A stretch of DNA of 15,967 bases from JBEBXQ01 sp040391535 (GTDB lineage: Bacteria; Bacteroidota; Bacteroidia; Cytophagales; Spirosomataceae), in contig JBEBXQ010000114.1 of NCBI GenBank assembly GCA_040391535.1, forward strand, positions 1 through 15,967, written 5' to 3'. Shown here one piece after another: positions 8,398 to 15,084 of this stretch. The translations under genes were made by a program, and so were the position numbers. Positions within the stretch are counted from its first letter, which is position 1; each line of letters opens with the position of its first letter. The notes under the pieces are model-generated. The model was not told the origin of the DNA. It ran no database searches and saw only the letters and a program-made list of their open reading frames with translations.

Positions 8398-9296
8398 CAG
8401 ACCTCAGAATAATATTTCACCCACTTGGCACTTCCTGAATTAACAATCTCTGCAACATCCTCATTATTCCTATTCCTGCTCTTTGCCGCACTATATCGTT
8501 GCATCGTTACTTTATTCAGATAAAAGGTAATGGGTGGTTTATCTTCTTTCCTTATAAATCCCGTTTTTCCGTAACTCCTCCCATCTGACCAGTCAAGATC
8601 TGCGTATGTCATAATATCATCTGTCTGATGATGCCGGTGAAAGGCTGCGAGTAATTTAGCCAGGCCGCCGGGAATACTGACCCCTCCTAAAGAAGCAAAG
8701 CGGATCAGCTCACCGGAGATATAGCTGTCACTGATGCGTGTCATTTTCCTCAGTGGCCCGAAGGTTGCTACCGCTACCAGCAATTCATTGTCCTGCACTG
8801 TGTCAAAACTGACGGAACCGGACAGATACCCTTTTCTCCGTTCCGGCAGAAAAAGCCCGTAGTGGTATACACTGCTGACATTCCCGTTCACATGCCATTT
8901 TTCCAGAAAATCTGTGGCCTGGTGTTTAGTCATTTCTCTGGCAACCGTTAACCTTCCCGCTAAAGTCGTATTGTATCCGAGCATCGTGAGTATCCTTTCC
9001 TTTACCTGCTCCGGCTTATGAAACCATACATCTTCCCATAAATGCACAAAAAGCCGCCCTGTCTTTCTTAATGTTTCGGCTTTTTCCTTAAAAAAACCAT
9101 GCGGTAACGATTTTTCTGAAGCCTGCCAAACCTCAGGTGAAATGAGATGGAGAAGAAGATCTTTTTCCCCGGCACTTTTCAGGTGGAGAAACCAGAACGG
9201 AGAGCTCTTGTCTTGATATAAATGATAAGAAAGCGTCTGTGACACAGCCCAGATGATGATTTCTCCGATAAATACAGGAACTGAATGGTCTTTCAA
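8397..9296 (-). CDS. Uncharacterised phage-type protein with VSR-like and GNAT-like segments
   Basis: A 299-residue protein without signal peptide or membrane segment. I do not know a characterised homologue. Its layout recalls proteins annotated in phages as Hef-like homing endonucleases: a VSR/PDDEXK-like stretch (about 80-107; W87, E88, D89, W91), an ARE segment (119-121), then a C-terminal domain from about 125 with FLEKWHVNGNV. In that domain, ELIRFAS, PGGLAKLL, MTYADLDW and SYGKTGFI (about 196-248) follow the strand-helix order of GNAT acyltransferases, where the last would match the usual LYEKLGF. A Mom-like nucleobase-modifying enzyme is one possibility; an inactive domesticated phage protein is another. 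The one-base overlap with miaA suggests co-expression and hints at a nucleic-acid role. Both the family resemblance and the role are inference from memory of motifs. Confidence 0.7.
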   Translation of the reverse strand: MKDHSVPVFIGEIIIWAVSQTLSYHLYQDKSSPFWFLHLKSAGEKDLLLHLISPEVWQASEKSLPHGFFKEKAETLRKTGRLFVHLWEDVWFHKPEQVKERILTMLGYNTTLAGRLTVAREMTKHQATDFLEKWHVNGNVSSVYHYGLFLPERRKGYLSGSVSFDTVQDNELLVAVATFGPLRKMTRISDSYISGELIRFASLGGVSIPGGLAKLLAAFHRHHQTDDIMTYADLDWSDGRSYGKTGFIRKEDKPPITFYLNKVTMQRYSAAKSRNRNNEDVAEIVNSGSAKWVKYYSEV

Positions 9297-9315
9297 TGTA
9301 ATCAGGATAGCTTTT

Positions 9316-9323
9316 CAAAGATA
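9316..9323 (-). promoter_or_regulatory. Bacteroidota -7 box for the 299-residue gene and miaA
   Basis: On the minus strand the sequence reads TATCTTTG, a full match to the Bacteroidota TAnnTTTG element, 20-27 bases ahead of the ATG at 9296. I did not find a convincing TTG -33 element at the usual distance, so this is a partial promoter prediction. It would give a short leader and drive the gene together with miaA. Confidence 0.4.
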
Positions 9324-9437
9324 GCAAAAAAGATGCTTGACTCATAAGAAATCGATTTCATTCAAATCAATTCTGCAGTTTGGCTGTTCCCTTTCTATGT
9401 AAGTAATACGAAACGACACATGTCCTAACTCCGAAAG

Positions 9438-9456
9438 AGGTTGTATATTGCAACCT
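9438..9456. promoter_or_regulatory. Inverted repeat AGGTTG-N7-CAACCT ahead of the TonB receptor
   Basis: The arms 9438-9443 and 9451-9456 are exact reverse complements around TATATTG, 38-56 bp upstream of the chosen receptor start at 9495. It is either an operator (iron or metal regulators often sit here) or a small leader hairpin. It does not match a sequence I can assign to Fur with confidence. Confidence 0.35.
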
Positions 9457-9494
9457 GTAAAAACTTCATTTCCCATTATTCCGATTTTTATCTG

Positions 9495-11558
9495 ATGAAA
9501 CAGTTTACCTGCTTATCCGGATTACTGATAGCGTTTTGCACAGGAACATCCTTTGCACAGGAATTGAATAGCCCCGCAGATTCGCTTTCGGCAACCCAGC
9601 TTAAAGAAATTACCATCAGCGCTTATGGGAACAACCGGAATCTTCTAACCACTCCCGCTACCGTAGGCCTGGTTACTTCCCGGAATCTGGAACGGTTTTC
9701 TCCGGTTACTTTTACCAATGCAGTGAATACAGTACCAGGTATCCGGATGGAAGAACGTTCTCCGGGAAGCTATCGGTTTTCTGTCAGAGGGAGTTTAATG
9801 CGTTCGCCTTTTGGTGTCAGAAATGTAAAGTTTTACTGGAACGGCATTCCTTTTACCGATGCCAGCGGCAATACTCCTCTCAATTCACTTGATTTTGGAG
9901 CTGTAGGGCGTATGGAAATCATAAAAGGACCCGGAAGCAGCCTGTATGGTGCCGGCACAGGTGGTGTTGTCTCCATGTTTACGCCTTCAGCCGGCGAAGA
10001 GGGTAATTATGCCGATCAGTCCCTGGCATTGGGCGGTTACGGATTCCAATCCAATAATACCCGGCTTAAAATCGGCAGCACTTTGGTGCAATATGGCCAT
10101 CAGGAACAAACGGGTTACCGCGATCACAGTGGTATGGGACGGGATGCAATCACCATTTCTTCCCAGGCGAAAATAGGAAAATCGGGGATTTTATCCATTC
10201 TGGGGATGTATTCAGACCTGCATTACCAGACACCGGGTGGTATCACCCTGGCTCAATGGCAGCTTCGGCCCGAAATGGCGCGTCAGCCTACGCCGGCCTT
10301 ACCGGGAAGTGAGACGCAGAGGGCGGGCATTTATTCAAAATATGCGCTTCTGGGGGCTGATTATTATTTGCCGCTTTCATCTAAATGGTCGCAGAATATT
10401 TCGGTTTACATGACGACCAATGATTTTGCCAATCCTTTTATTTCGAATTATGAAAAACGGAATGAGCAAGGACTGGGCGGGCGGAACACCTGGCAATATC
10501 AAAGCCGGCAAACTTGGGGAACACTGCAGTGGACCAGCGGATTTGAATGGCAATACGGAAAATCTTCGCAACGTAACTATGACAATGACAGCGGACAACC
10601 GGCAGACACACAGACCAACGAAGACATCGGCATTTTGTCAGGAACGGTATTTACACAGGCTGAAGCGACCCTGCCCGGACAAATCACCGCCGCGGCCGGC
10701 TTTAGCTATAATGGATTGCGCTATGCTTATGAACGTTACTATCCGACTCCTTATGTCAATGAGAAAAAATCTTTCCGGGGAGAATTTATGCCCAGGGTTG
10801 CCCTTAATAAAGTCGTAGGCGGGCAATGGTCGGTTACCGCCTCGGTCAGTCAGGGTTTCTCCCCTCCTACACTTCAGGAAGTACGGCCGTCTGCCGGTGG
10901 TTTTTACGGAGATCTGGAAGCTGAGAAAGGCCTTAACAAGGAAATCGTACTACGTAAATCAGGCAGCAGGTTAAATGCCGAAATCAGTATTTATAACTTC
11001 AATCTTAATCAGACCATCTCGCGGCGAACCAATGAAAGCGGCGCCGAGTATTTTGTTAATGCCGGAAAAACCAGCCAAAACGGCGTTGAATGGAGCGTTT
11101 CGTACGACATTATTCAAAACCAGGGCTGGATAAAAGAGTTGAGGTTATGGCACAGTGCCACCCTGACCGACTACACTTACAAAGACTATATCAGCGGGGA
11201 AAATGAATTCAGCGGCAACAGGCTTCCGGGCATTTCCGGCTTTATTCAGAATACAGGCGCAGACCTGACGCTGACCCGGGGAATCGGCATTTTTGCTACT
11301 TATCAGTATGGCAGCAAATATTTTCTGAATGACGCCAATACGGTAGAAACCAGTCCTTATCACCAGTTTAATATCCAGGCTTCATGGAAGAAACAATGGA
11401 CCCGCAATCTGTACACGAAATTATCAGCAAACACTGAATCTGTGATTGCGGATATGTATGGACTCGGGTATGATCTGAATGCGTTCGGAAACCGGTATTA
11501 TAACGCAGCGCCGAAATTTAACTGGTGGACCGGTATTCAGGTAGGATGGAAATGGTAA
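9495..11558 (+). CDS. TonB-dependent outer-membrane receptor
   Basis: A 687-residue receptor that should import a scarce ligand (ferric siderophore, cobalamin or similar) across the outer membrane using TonB-ExbBD energy. I chose ATG 9495 because it begins a classic signal peptide (MKQFTCLSGLLIAFCTG, cleavage near SFA-Q at 21-22); the reading frame is open further upstream to a TTG at 9441, but that would bury the signal. A TonB-box-like EITISA lies at 38-43. The plug domain covers about 50-163, with VRGS (98-101), the YWNGIP segment (114-119) and IIKGPGSSLYGAGTGGVV (142-159). The rest is the beta-barrel, ending in an aromatic Trp (VGWKW). It lacks the N-terminal carboxypeptidase-like domain and has no SusD partner, so it is not a SusC-type glycan importer. 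It stands alone and its ligand is unknown. Confidence 0.93.
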   Translation: MKQFTCLSGLLIAFCTGTSFAQELNSPADSLSATQLKEITISAYGNNRNLLTTPATVGLVTSRNLERFSPVTFTNAVNTVPGIRMEERSPGSYRFSVRGSLMRSPFGVRNVKFYWNGIPFTDASGNTPLNSLDFGAVGRMEIIKGPGSSLYGAGTGGVVSMFTPSAGEEGNYADQSLALGGYGFQSNNTRLKIGSTLVQYGHQEQTGYRDHSGMGRDAITISSQAKIGKSGILSILGMYSDLHYQTPGGITLAQWQLRPEMARQPTPALPGSETQRAGIYSKYALLGADYYLPLSSKWSQNISVYMTTNDFANPFISNYEKRNEQGLGGRNTWQYQSRQTWGTLQWTSGFEWQYGKSSQRNYDNDSGQPADTQTNEDIGILSGTVFTQAEATLPGQITAAAGFSYNGLRYAYERYYPTPYVNEKKSFRGEFMPRVALNKVVGGQWSVTASVSQGFSPPTLQEVRPSAGGFYGDLEAEKGLNKEIVLRKSGSRLNAEISIYNFNLNQTISRRTNESGAEYFVNAGKTSQNGVEWSVSYDIIQNQGWIKELRLWHSATLTDYTYKDYISGENEFSGNRLPGISGFIQNTGADLTLTRGIGIFATYQYGSKYFLNDANTVETSPYHQFNIQASWKKQWTRNLYTKLSANTESVIADMYGLGYDLNAFGNRYYNAAPKFNWWTGIQVGWKW

Positions 11559-11567
11559 TCAGCAGAT

Positions 11568-11603
11568 GTTTTATTAGCAGGACGGAAATCCTGCTAATAA
11601 AAC
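11568..11603. terminator. Perfect 15-bp bidirectional terminator
   Basis: The arms GTTTTATTAGCAGGA (11568-11582) and TCCTGCTAATAAAAC (11589-11603) pair perfectly around the loop CGGAAA. A GC-rich top and A/T tracts at both feet of the stem give a terminator for transcripts from either side: the TonB receptor (ends 11558) and the ppa operon (ends 11614). Confidence 0.88.
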
Positions 11604-11613
11604 GACTGAAGAA

Positions 11614-12225
11614 TCAATAAAAAGATTCTTTGTAATCTTCAATAGAAGTCATAATAACCTCATGTGCCTCATCACGGCCGTATACCGTATTGATTTCAAT
11701 ATGGATAGGTTCGCCCGGCAGATTTTTATAAGTAAGGAAATAATGTTTCAGGCGCTCCACTACATTGGAAGGTAATTCGCTAAGATCATTATAGCCTCCA
11801 TAAACTTCATCCCCTTTCAGAACGGCAATAATCTTGTCGTCGGCTTCGCCACCGTCAATCAGACGAATGCCACCAATCGGACGGGCTTCACAGATCAGAT
11901 CACCATGTGTGATGATTTTCTCACAAAGGACAATAATGTCCAGCGGGTCACCGTCACCTTCGGTAATATCCATTCCTGAGCGTTCTCTTGCCAGCTGTGC
12001 AATTTTTTCGGCACAGTAGGTTTTAGGAATAAAACCGTAAAGGGCCGGAACAATATTAGAGTATTTCTGCGGACGGTCAATTTTGAGGTAGCCCGTCTGT
12101 TTATCAATTTCGTATTTAACCGTATCAGTAGGAACAATTTCAATAAATGCATTCACTATCTCGGGCACTCTTTCTCCGATCGGAACGCCGTGCCATGGGT
12201 GTGCTTTGTGCACATTTACATTCAT
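11614..12225 (-). CDS. ppa: Inorganic pyrophosphatase, family I
   Basis: A soluble cytoplasmic enzyme of 203 residues that hydrolyses pyrophosphate to two phosphates and so pulls biosynthetic reactions forward. The family I metal-binding signature DGDPLD lies at 91-96 (D91, D93, D96). The later acidic set D124, D129 and K131 (LIDGGEADDK) corresponds to E. coli Asp97, Asp102 and Lys104, and active-site tyrosine regions are present around Y55 and Y63. Length is slightly above the E. coli enzyme (about 175) because of an N-terminal extension and loop insertions. It is the last gene of the minus-strand group, 43 bp after the glycosyltransferase. Pyrophosphate removal could help sugar-nucleotide or lipid-carrier reactions, but ppa is housekeeping and the link is not proven. 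Confidence 0.96.
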   Translation of the reverse strand: MNVNVHKAHPWHGVPIGERVPEIVNAFIEIVPTDTVKYEIDKQTGYLKIDRPQKYSNIVPALYGFIPKTYCAEKIAQLARERSGMDITEGDGDPLDIIVLCEKIITHGDLICEARPIGGIRLIDGGEADDKIIAVLKGDEVYGGYNDLSELPSNVVERLKHYFLTYKNLPGEPIHIEINTVYGRDEAHEVIMTSIEDYKESFY

Positions 12226-12268
12226 AAATTAAGCGTTTGTTAAATGTGAAAAATATAAATCTTAAAAA

Positions 12269-13234
12269 TCATTTCGTCTTTTCTCTGATGATATATTCCT
12301 TCGAAGCCGTGATATTCTGCTTAACAAAAAGTTCTCCGATGAACCCCGCCAGAAATAGCTGGGCCCCTATGACAATGGCCAGCAATGCCAGGAAAAAAGC
12401 CGGATTATCCGTTACATTACGGTACGGGAGCTTGAGGTAAATATTAAACAGTTTTCCGCCGATTACCCACACGGTCATTAAACTCCCCAGAAAAAACATC
12501 AGCATGCCTATGCTTCCGAAAAAATGCATGGGCCTCCTGCCGAATTTGTTGACAAAAGCAATAGACAGCAAATCCAGAAAGCCATACATGAAACGTTCAA
12601 GGCCGAATTTGGTAGAGCCGTACTTCCGCGAGCGATGCTGTACCACTTTTTCTCCGATACGTTCATAGCCGTTCCATTTGGCTATCACCGGAATATACCG
12701 GTGCATTTCCCCGTAGATGGTAAGGTTCTTTACTACTTCGTTACGGTAAGCTTTCAGACCGCAATTAAAATCATGCAGTTTCACACCGGAAATCCGCCGG
12801 GTCACGGCATTAAACAGCTTTGTAGGAATTGTTTTGGTAACCGGGTCATAGCGCTTTTTTTTCCATCCCGACACAATGTCATATTTCTCCTCGCGAATCA
12901 TGGCGTAAAGCTCCGGAATTTCATCAGGACTATCCTGCAAATCAGCGTCCATGGTGATGACCACATCACCTTTGGCTGCCTGAAAACCAGTCTGAATGGC
13001 CGCCGTTTTACCATAATTCCGGATAAACCTTATCCCTTTAACCTCAGGATGCAGCGCAGCAATGGTTTCGATAACCTCCCATGAGCCATCCTTACTTCCG
13101 TCATCAATCAATAAAATTTCATATGAATAGCCATTCTCATCCATTACTCTCTTTATCCATTCGTGGAGTTCGGGCAATGACTCTGCTTCATTATAAAGTG
13201 ATACCAGTACTGAAATCTGTAAGGAATCTTGCAT
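12269..13234 (-). CDS. GT2 glycosyltransferase, polyprenyl-phosphate type, with two membrane segments
   Basis: A 321-residue family 2 glycosyltransferase resembling dolichol-phosphate mannose synthase, GtrB and ArnC. Such enzymes move a sugar from a nucleotide donor to undecaprenyl phosphate at the inner face of the cytoplasmic membrane. The GT-A domain covers about 5-230, with VSLYNEAESLPEL near the start, IDDGSKDGS at 43-51, the metal-binding DADLQDSP at 96-103, and the RSRKYGSTKFG loop at 201-211 that is typical of this subgroup. Two hydrophobic segments at about 236-262 and 279-303 anchor it to the membrane. No GtrA-like flippase is next to it. It starts 42 bp after the methyltransferase and ends 43 bp before ppa, so co-transcription is likely. 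The sugar is unknown. Confidence 0.9.
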   Translation of the reverse strand: MQDSLQISVLVSLYNEAESLPELHEWIKRVMDENGYSYEILLIDDGSKDGSWEVIETIAALHPEVKGIRFIRNYGKTAAIQTGFQAAKGDVVITMDADLQDSPDEIPELYAMIREEKYDIVSGWKKKRYDPVTKTIPTKLFNAVTRRISGVKLHDFNCGLKAYRNEVVKNLTIYGEMHRYIPVIAKWNGYERIGEKVVQHRSRKYGSTKFGLERFMYGFLDLLSIAFVNKFGRRPMHFFGSIGMLMFFLGSLMTVWVIGGKLFNIYLKLPYRNVTDNPAFFLALLAIVIGAQLFLAGFIGELFVKQNITASKEYIIREKTK

Positions 13235-13263
13235 AGGTTGTCGTTATGGACAATACAAAGTTC

Positions 13264-13285
13264 GCATTTTTATTGATCAAAATGC
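13264..13285. repeat. Inverted repeat GCATTTT-N8-AAAATGC at the end of trmN6
   Basis: The arms 13264-13270 and 13279-13285 are exact reverse complements and span the trmN6 stop codon. The spacer ends in GATC. It could form an RNA hairpin between trmN6 and the glycosyltransferase gene that stabilises or tunes the operon mRNA. It lacks the T-run of a terminator. Confidence 0.3.
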
Positions 13286-14005
13286 CAAATAAAAATCCTT
13301 CATCAGCGATACGTAGGATTCGTTATATTTTTTCCCCTCATCATTAAAAATATATAACGTCTCTGGCTCATTAACCGGCGGTATTGCCTCATGAAATCTG
13401 GCAAAGGTAGTCATTCTTCTGACGGGTTCCTTACCCGGACGATGAGACAGCTCAGTTTTCCTGACAGGATACCAATGATAAGCAGCGGAAATTTTATCAA
13501 GTCTCTCACTTTCAGAAACAGGCAACAGCACATGCCAATGACCATCGCTTTTTAACAAGCGCTCAACCTGGGCAACCAGCGCCTCCAGCGTAAGTTCAGT
13601 ATCGTGCTTGGCTTTACTGACTTTCTCATCCGGAGACTTCAGGCTTTGCCGGAAAAACGGCGGATTAGTAAAAACGGCATCATACAGAAACGGAGCGGCA
13701 TAGGACTGCACGTATCCGTAAAAAGCCATTGGTGCATTAGGAAAGGAGCACATCTGAAAATTTTCCTGCGACTGAATCATAGCCGCATGATCAGCCTCTA
13801 TAGCGTGTATTTCAACTCCGGGAAACCGTTGTGCAACCATCAGTGACAGCAAGCCGGTTCCTGAACCGATATCCAGTATGCGTTTATCGTCATCATTCAA
13901 TTGTATCCAGGCACCAAACGCGCAGGCATCACTGCTTACTTTCATCGCGCAGCGATCCTGTCGCACGCTGAATTTTTTGAACTTAAAATAAGGATTACGG
14001 GGCAT
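13277..14005 (-). CDS. trmN6: tRNA1(Val) (adenine(37)-N6)-methyltransferase-like protein
   Basis: A 242-residue SAM-dependent methyltransferase like E. coli YfiC/TrmN6, which methylates N6 of A37 in valine tRNA. The N-terminal segment FKFKKFSVRQDRCAMKVSSDACAFGAW (7-33) is characteristic of this group. The SAM motif DIGSGTG lies at 45-51, an acidic residue after strand 2 at E70 (HAIEAD), and the amino-methylation motif NPPF at 114-117. It lies 3 bp after the stop of the hydrolase gene and 42 bp before the glycosyltransferase. Close relatives include other N6-adenine methyltransferases, so the exact target is inferred from overall similarity. Confidence 0.88.
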   Translation of the reverse strand: MPRNPYFKFKKFSVRQDRCAMKVSSDACAFGAWIQLNDDDKRILDIGSGTGLLSLMVAQRFPGVEIHAIEADHAAMIQSQENFQMCSFPNAPMAFYGYVQSYAAPFLYDAVFTNPPFFRQSLKSPDEKVSKAKHDTELTLEALVAQVERLLKSDGHWHVLLPVSESERLDKISAAYHWYPVRKTELSHRPGKEPVRRMTTFARFHEAIPPVNEPETLYIFNDEGKKYNESYVSLMKDFYLAF

Positions 14006-14008
14006 TGA

Positions 14009-14938
14009 CTAATGTTGGCTTTCTTCTGACTCCTGATCCTGGAAGGTGAGATGACTACCGATATCAATCGTAATGTTTTTCCGGCGGTAATTCCCCGATT
14101 TGATCAACATACTTTTTATGAGATTTTTATGAGAAAAAGTAATCATATGACCGGCTGACGGCAAAGTGATAAACTGAACACCTGATGTCAGAATATGCCT
14201 TCGTGCGTAAGACATATTTCCGGGATCAGCAATCCAGTCCTTGCCTCCCGAAATTACGGTAGTCGGAATAATTATTTTCTGCCAAATATAGGCAATATGC
14301 CTGAGTTCCTCCACATGGGCATATTTTTCAGCGGTAGCAATATTAAATTCATCAGGCAGAAAAAGTTGAATGAACCGGCTTTTGATAATACCGGAGAACC
14401 AGTAAAACCGTTCAAGGTCAGGGTCAATAACCGGAGAAACCATGATGAGCTCTTTAAACTTTTCAGGCTTCATTACAGTCATAGCAGCAGCAATGGGTGC
14501 ACCGTATGACCGTCCGAGGACAATTACTTTTTCATCTGATTTATTCAGTTCCAGCACCTGCAAAAGACAGGCTGCCTGCTTTTCGATGGAAGTGACATGT
14601 TTCAGGTTTTTCAGTCTGGATTTCCCGTACCCCATCCTGTCTACCGATACAATGTGAAATTTTTCCTGCAAATCCGGGTCATCCAGCATGTTCATATATC
14701 CCCACCAGGCTCCGGGGGCCCCATGAATTAAAAGCAACATCGGCAGGGAATCTGCACCCATGCTTGCCACTCTGATCCGCAGGGAGTCATTTTCTATAAT
14801 CTGCACCACAGGCTTTACCGGCTTATTGGCATAGTGTTTCCTGACTGCCTTTTCAGTAGTCCGGAGAGCACATGACGAAAAAAGTACAGAAAGCGAAAAG
14901 AGCCAGAAAAATCTGTGAAAATAACAGACTGACCGCAT
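14009..14938 (-). CDS. Alpha/beta hydrolase, predicted lipoprotein
   Basis: A 309-residue alpha/beta-hydrolase fold protein of unknown substrate. The N-terminus (RFFWLFSLSVLFSSC, ending at Cys23) is a short positive-hydrophobic stretch followed by a relaxed lipobox FSSC, so the mature protein is probably lipid-anchored in the cell envelope. HGAPG (72-76) supplies the oxyanion region, Ser144 in GRSYG (142-146) is the nucleophile, Asp234 in GGKDW the likely acid, and His264 in AGH the base, so the triad is complete. The C-terminal 25 residues are polar and acidic (DQESEESQH). It is the first gene of a four-gene minus-strand group, 3 bp before trmN6. Esterase, peptidase and haloalkane-type activities all use this fold, and nothing here decides between them. 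Confidence 0.85.
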   Translation of the reverse strand: MRSVCYFHRFFWLFSLSVLFSSCALRTTEKAVRKHYANKPVKPVVQIIENDSLRIRVASMGADSLPMLLLIHGAPGAWWGYMNMLDDPDLQEKFHIVSVDRMGYGKSRLKNLKHVTSIEKQAACLLQVLELNKSDEKVIVLGRSYGAPIAAAMTVMKPEKFKELIMVSPVIDPDLERFYWFSGIIKSRFIQLFLPDEFNIATAEKYAHVEELRHIAYIWQKIIIPTTVISGGKDWIADPGNMSYARRHILTSGVQFITLPSAGHMITFSHKNLIKSMLIKSGNYRRKNITIDIGSHLTFQDQESEESQH

Positions 14939-15084
14939 ACGGTTTAGATTTAATTTCTTTTAGCTAAAAATAAACAATAATTTCTTTGTTGGCAATCTTC
15001 GTCTTATTTTAACTGTTATTTCTTTACTTTGTTTACCAAATCATGAAAGAAGTCATTTAGCTGACTCATAACAAGCATAAAGGA
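14939..15084. other. Divergent intergenic control region (hydrolase group / cysE)
   Basis: This 146-bp AT-rich spacer separates two divergent genes and should hold both promoters. It contains the perfect 12-bp palindrome TTTTAGCTAAAA (14958-14969), 20-31 bp ahead of the hydrolase start, and the small inverted repeat AGTCA-N6-TGACT (15051-15066), about 20 bp ahead of the cysE start. I found no full TAnnTTTG match on either strand. Confidence 0.4.

Noticed and set aside
9441..9494. Upstream TTG start for the TonB receptor
   Set aside because: It would add 18 residues ahead of a textbook signal peptide that starts at ATG 9495, and it overlaps an inverted repeat.
10420..10818. Open frame of 132 codons on the plus strand within the TonB receptor
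   Set aside because: A different frame of a clearly coding barrel region. The translation is low-complexity and has no signal or domain.
12524..13084. Open frame of 186 codons on the plus strand opposite the glycosyltransferase
   Set aside because: It lies wholly antisense to a gene with complete GT2 motifs, and its translation shows no recognisable domain.
15024..15031. TTACTTTG as a -7 box for cysE
   Set aside because: The invariant A of TAnnTTTG is missing and no TTG lies at the expected distance upstream.
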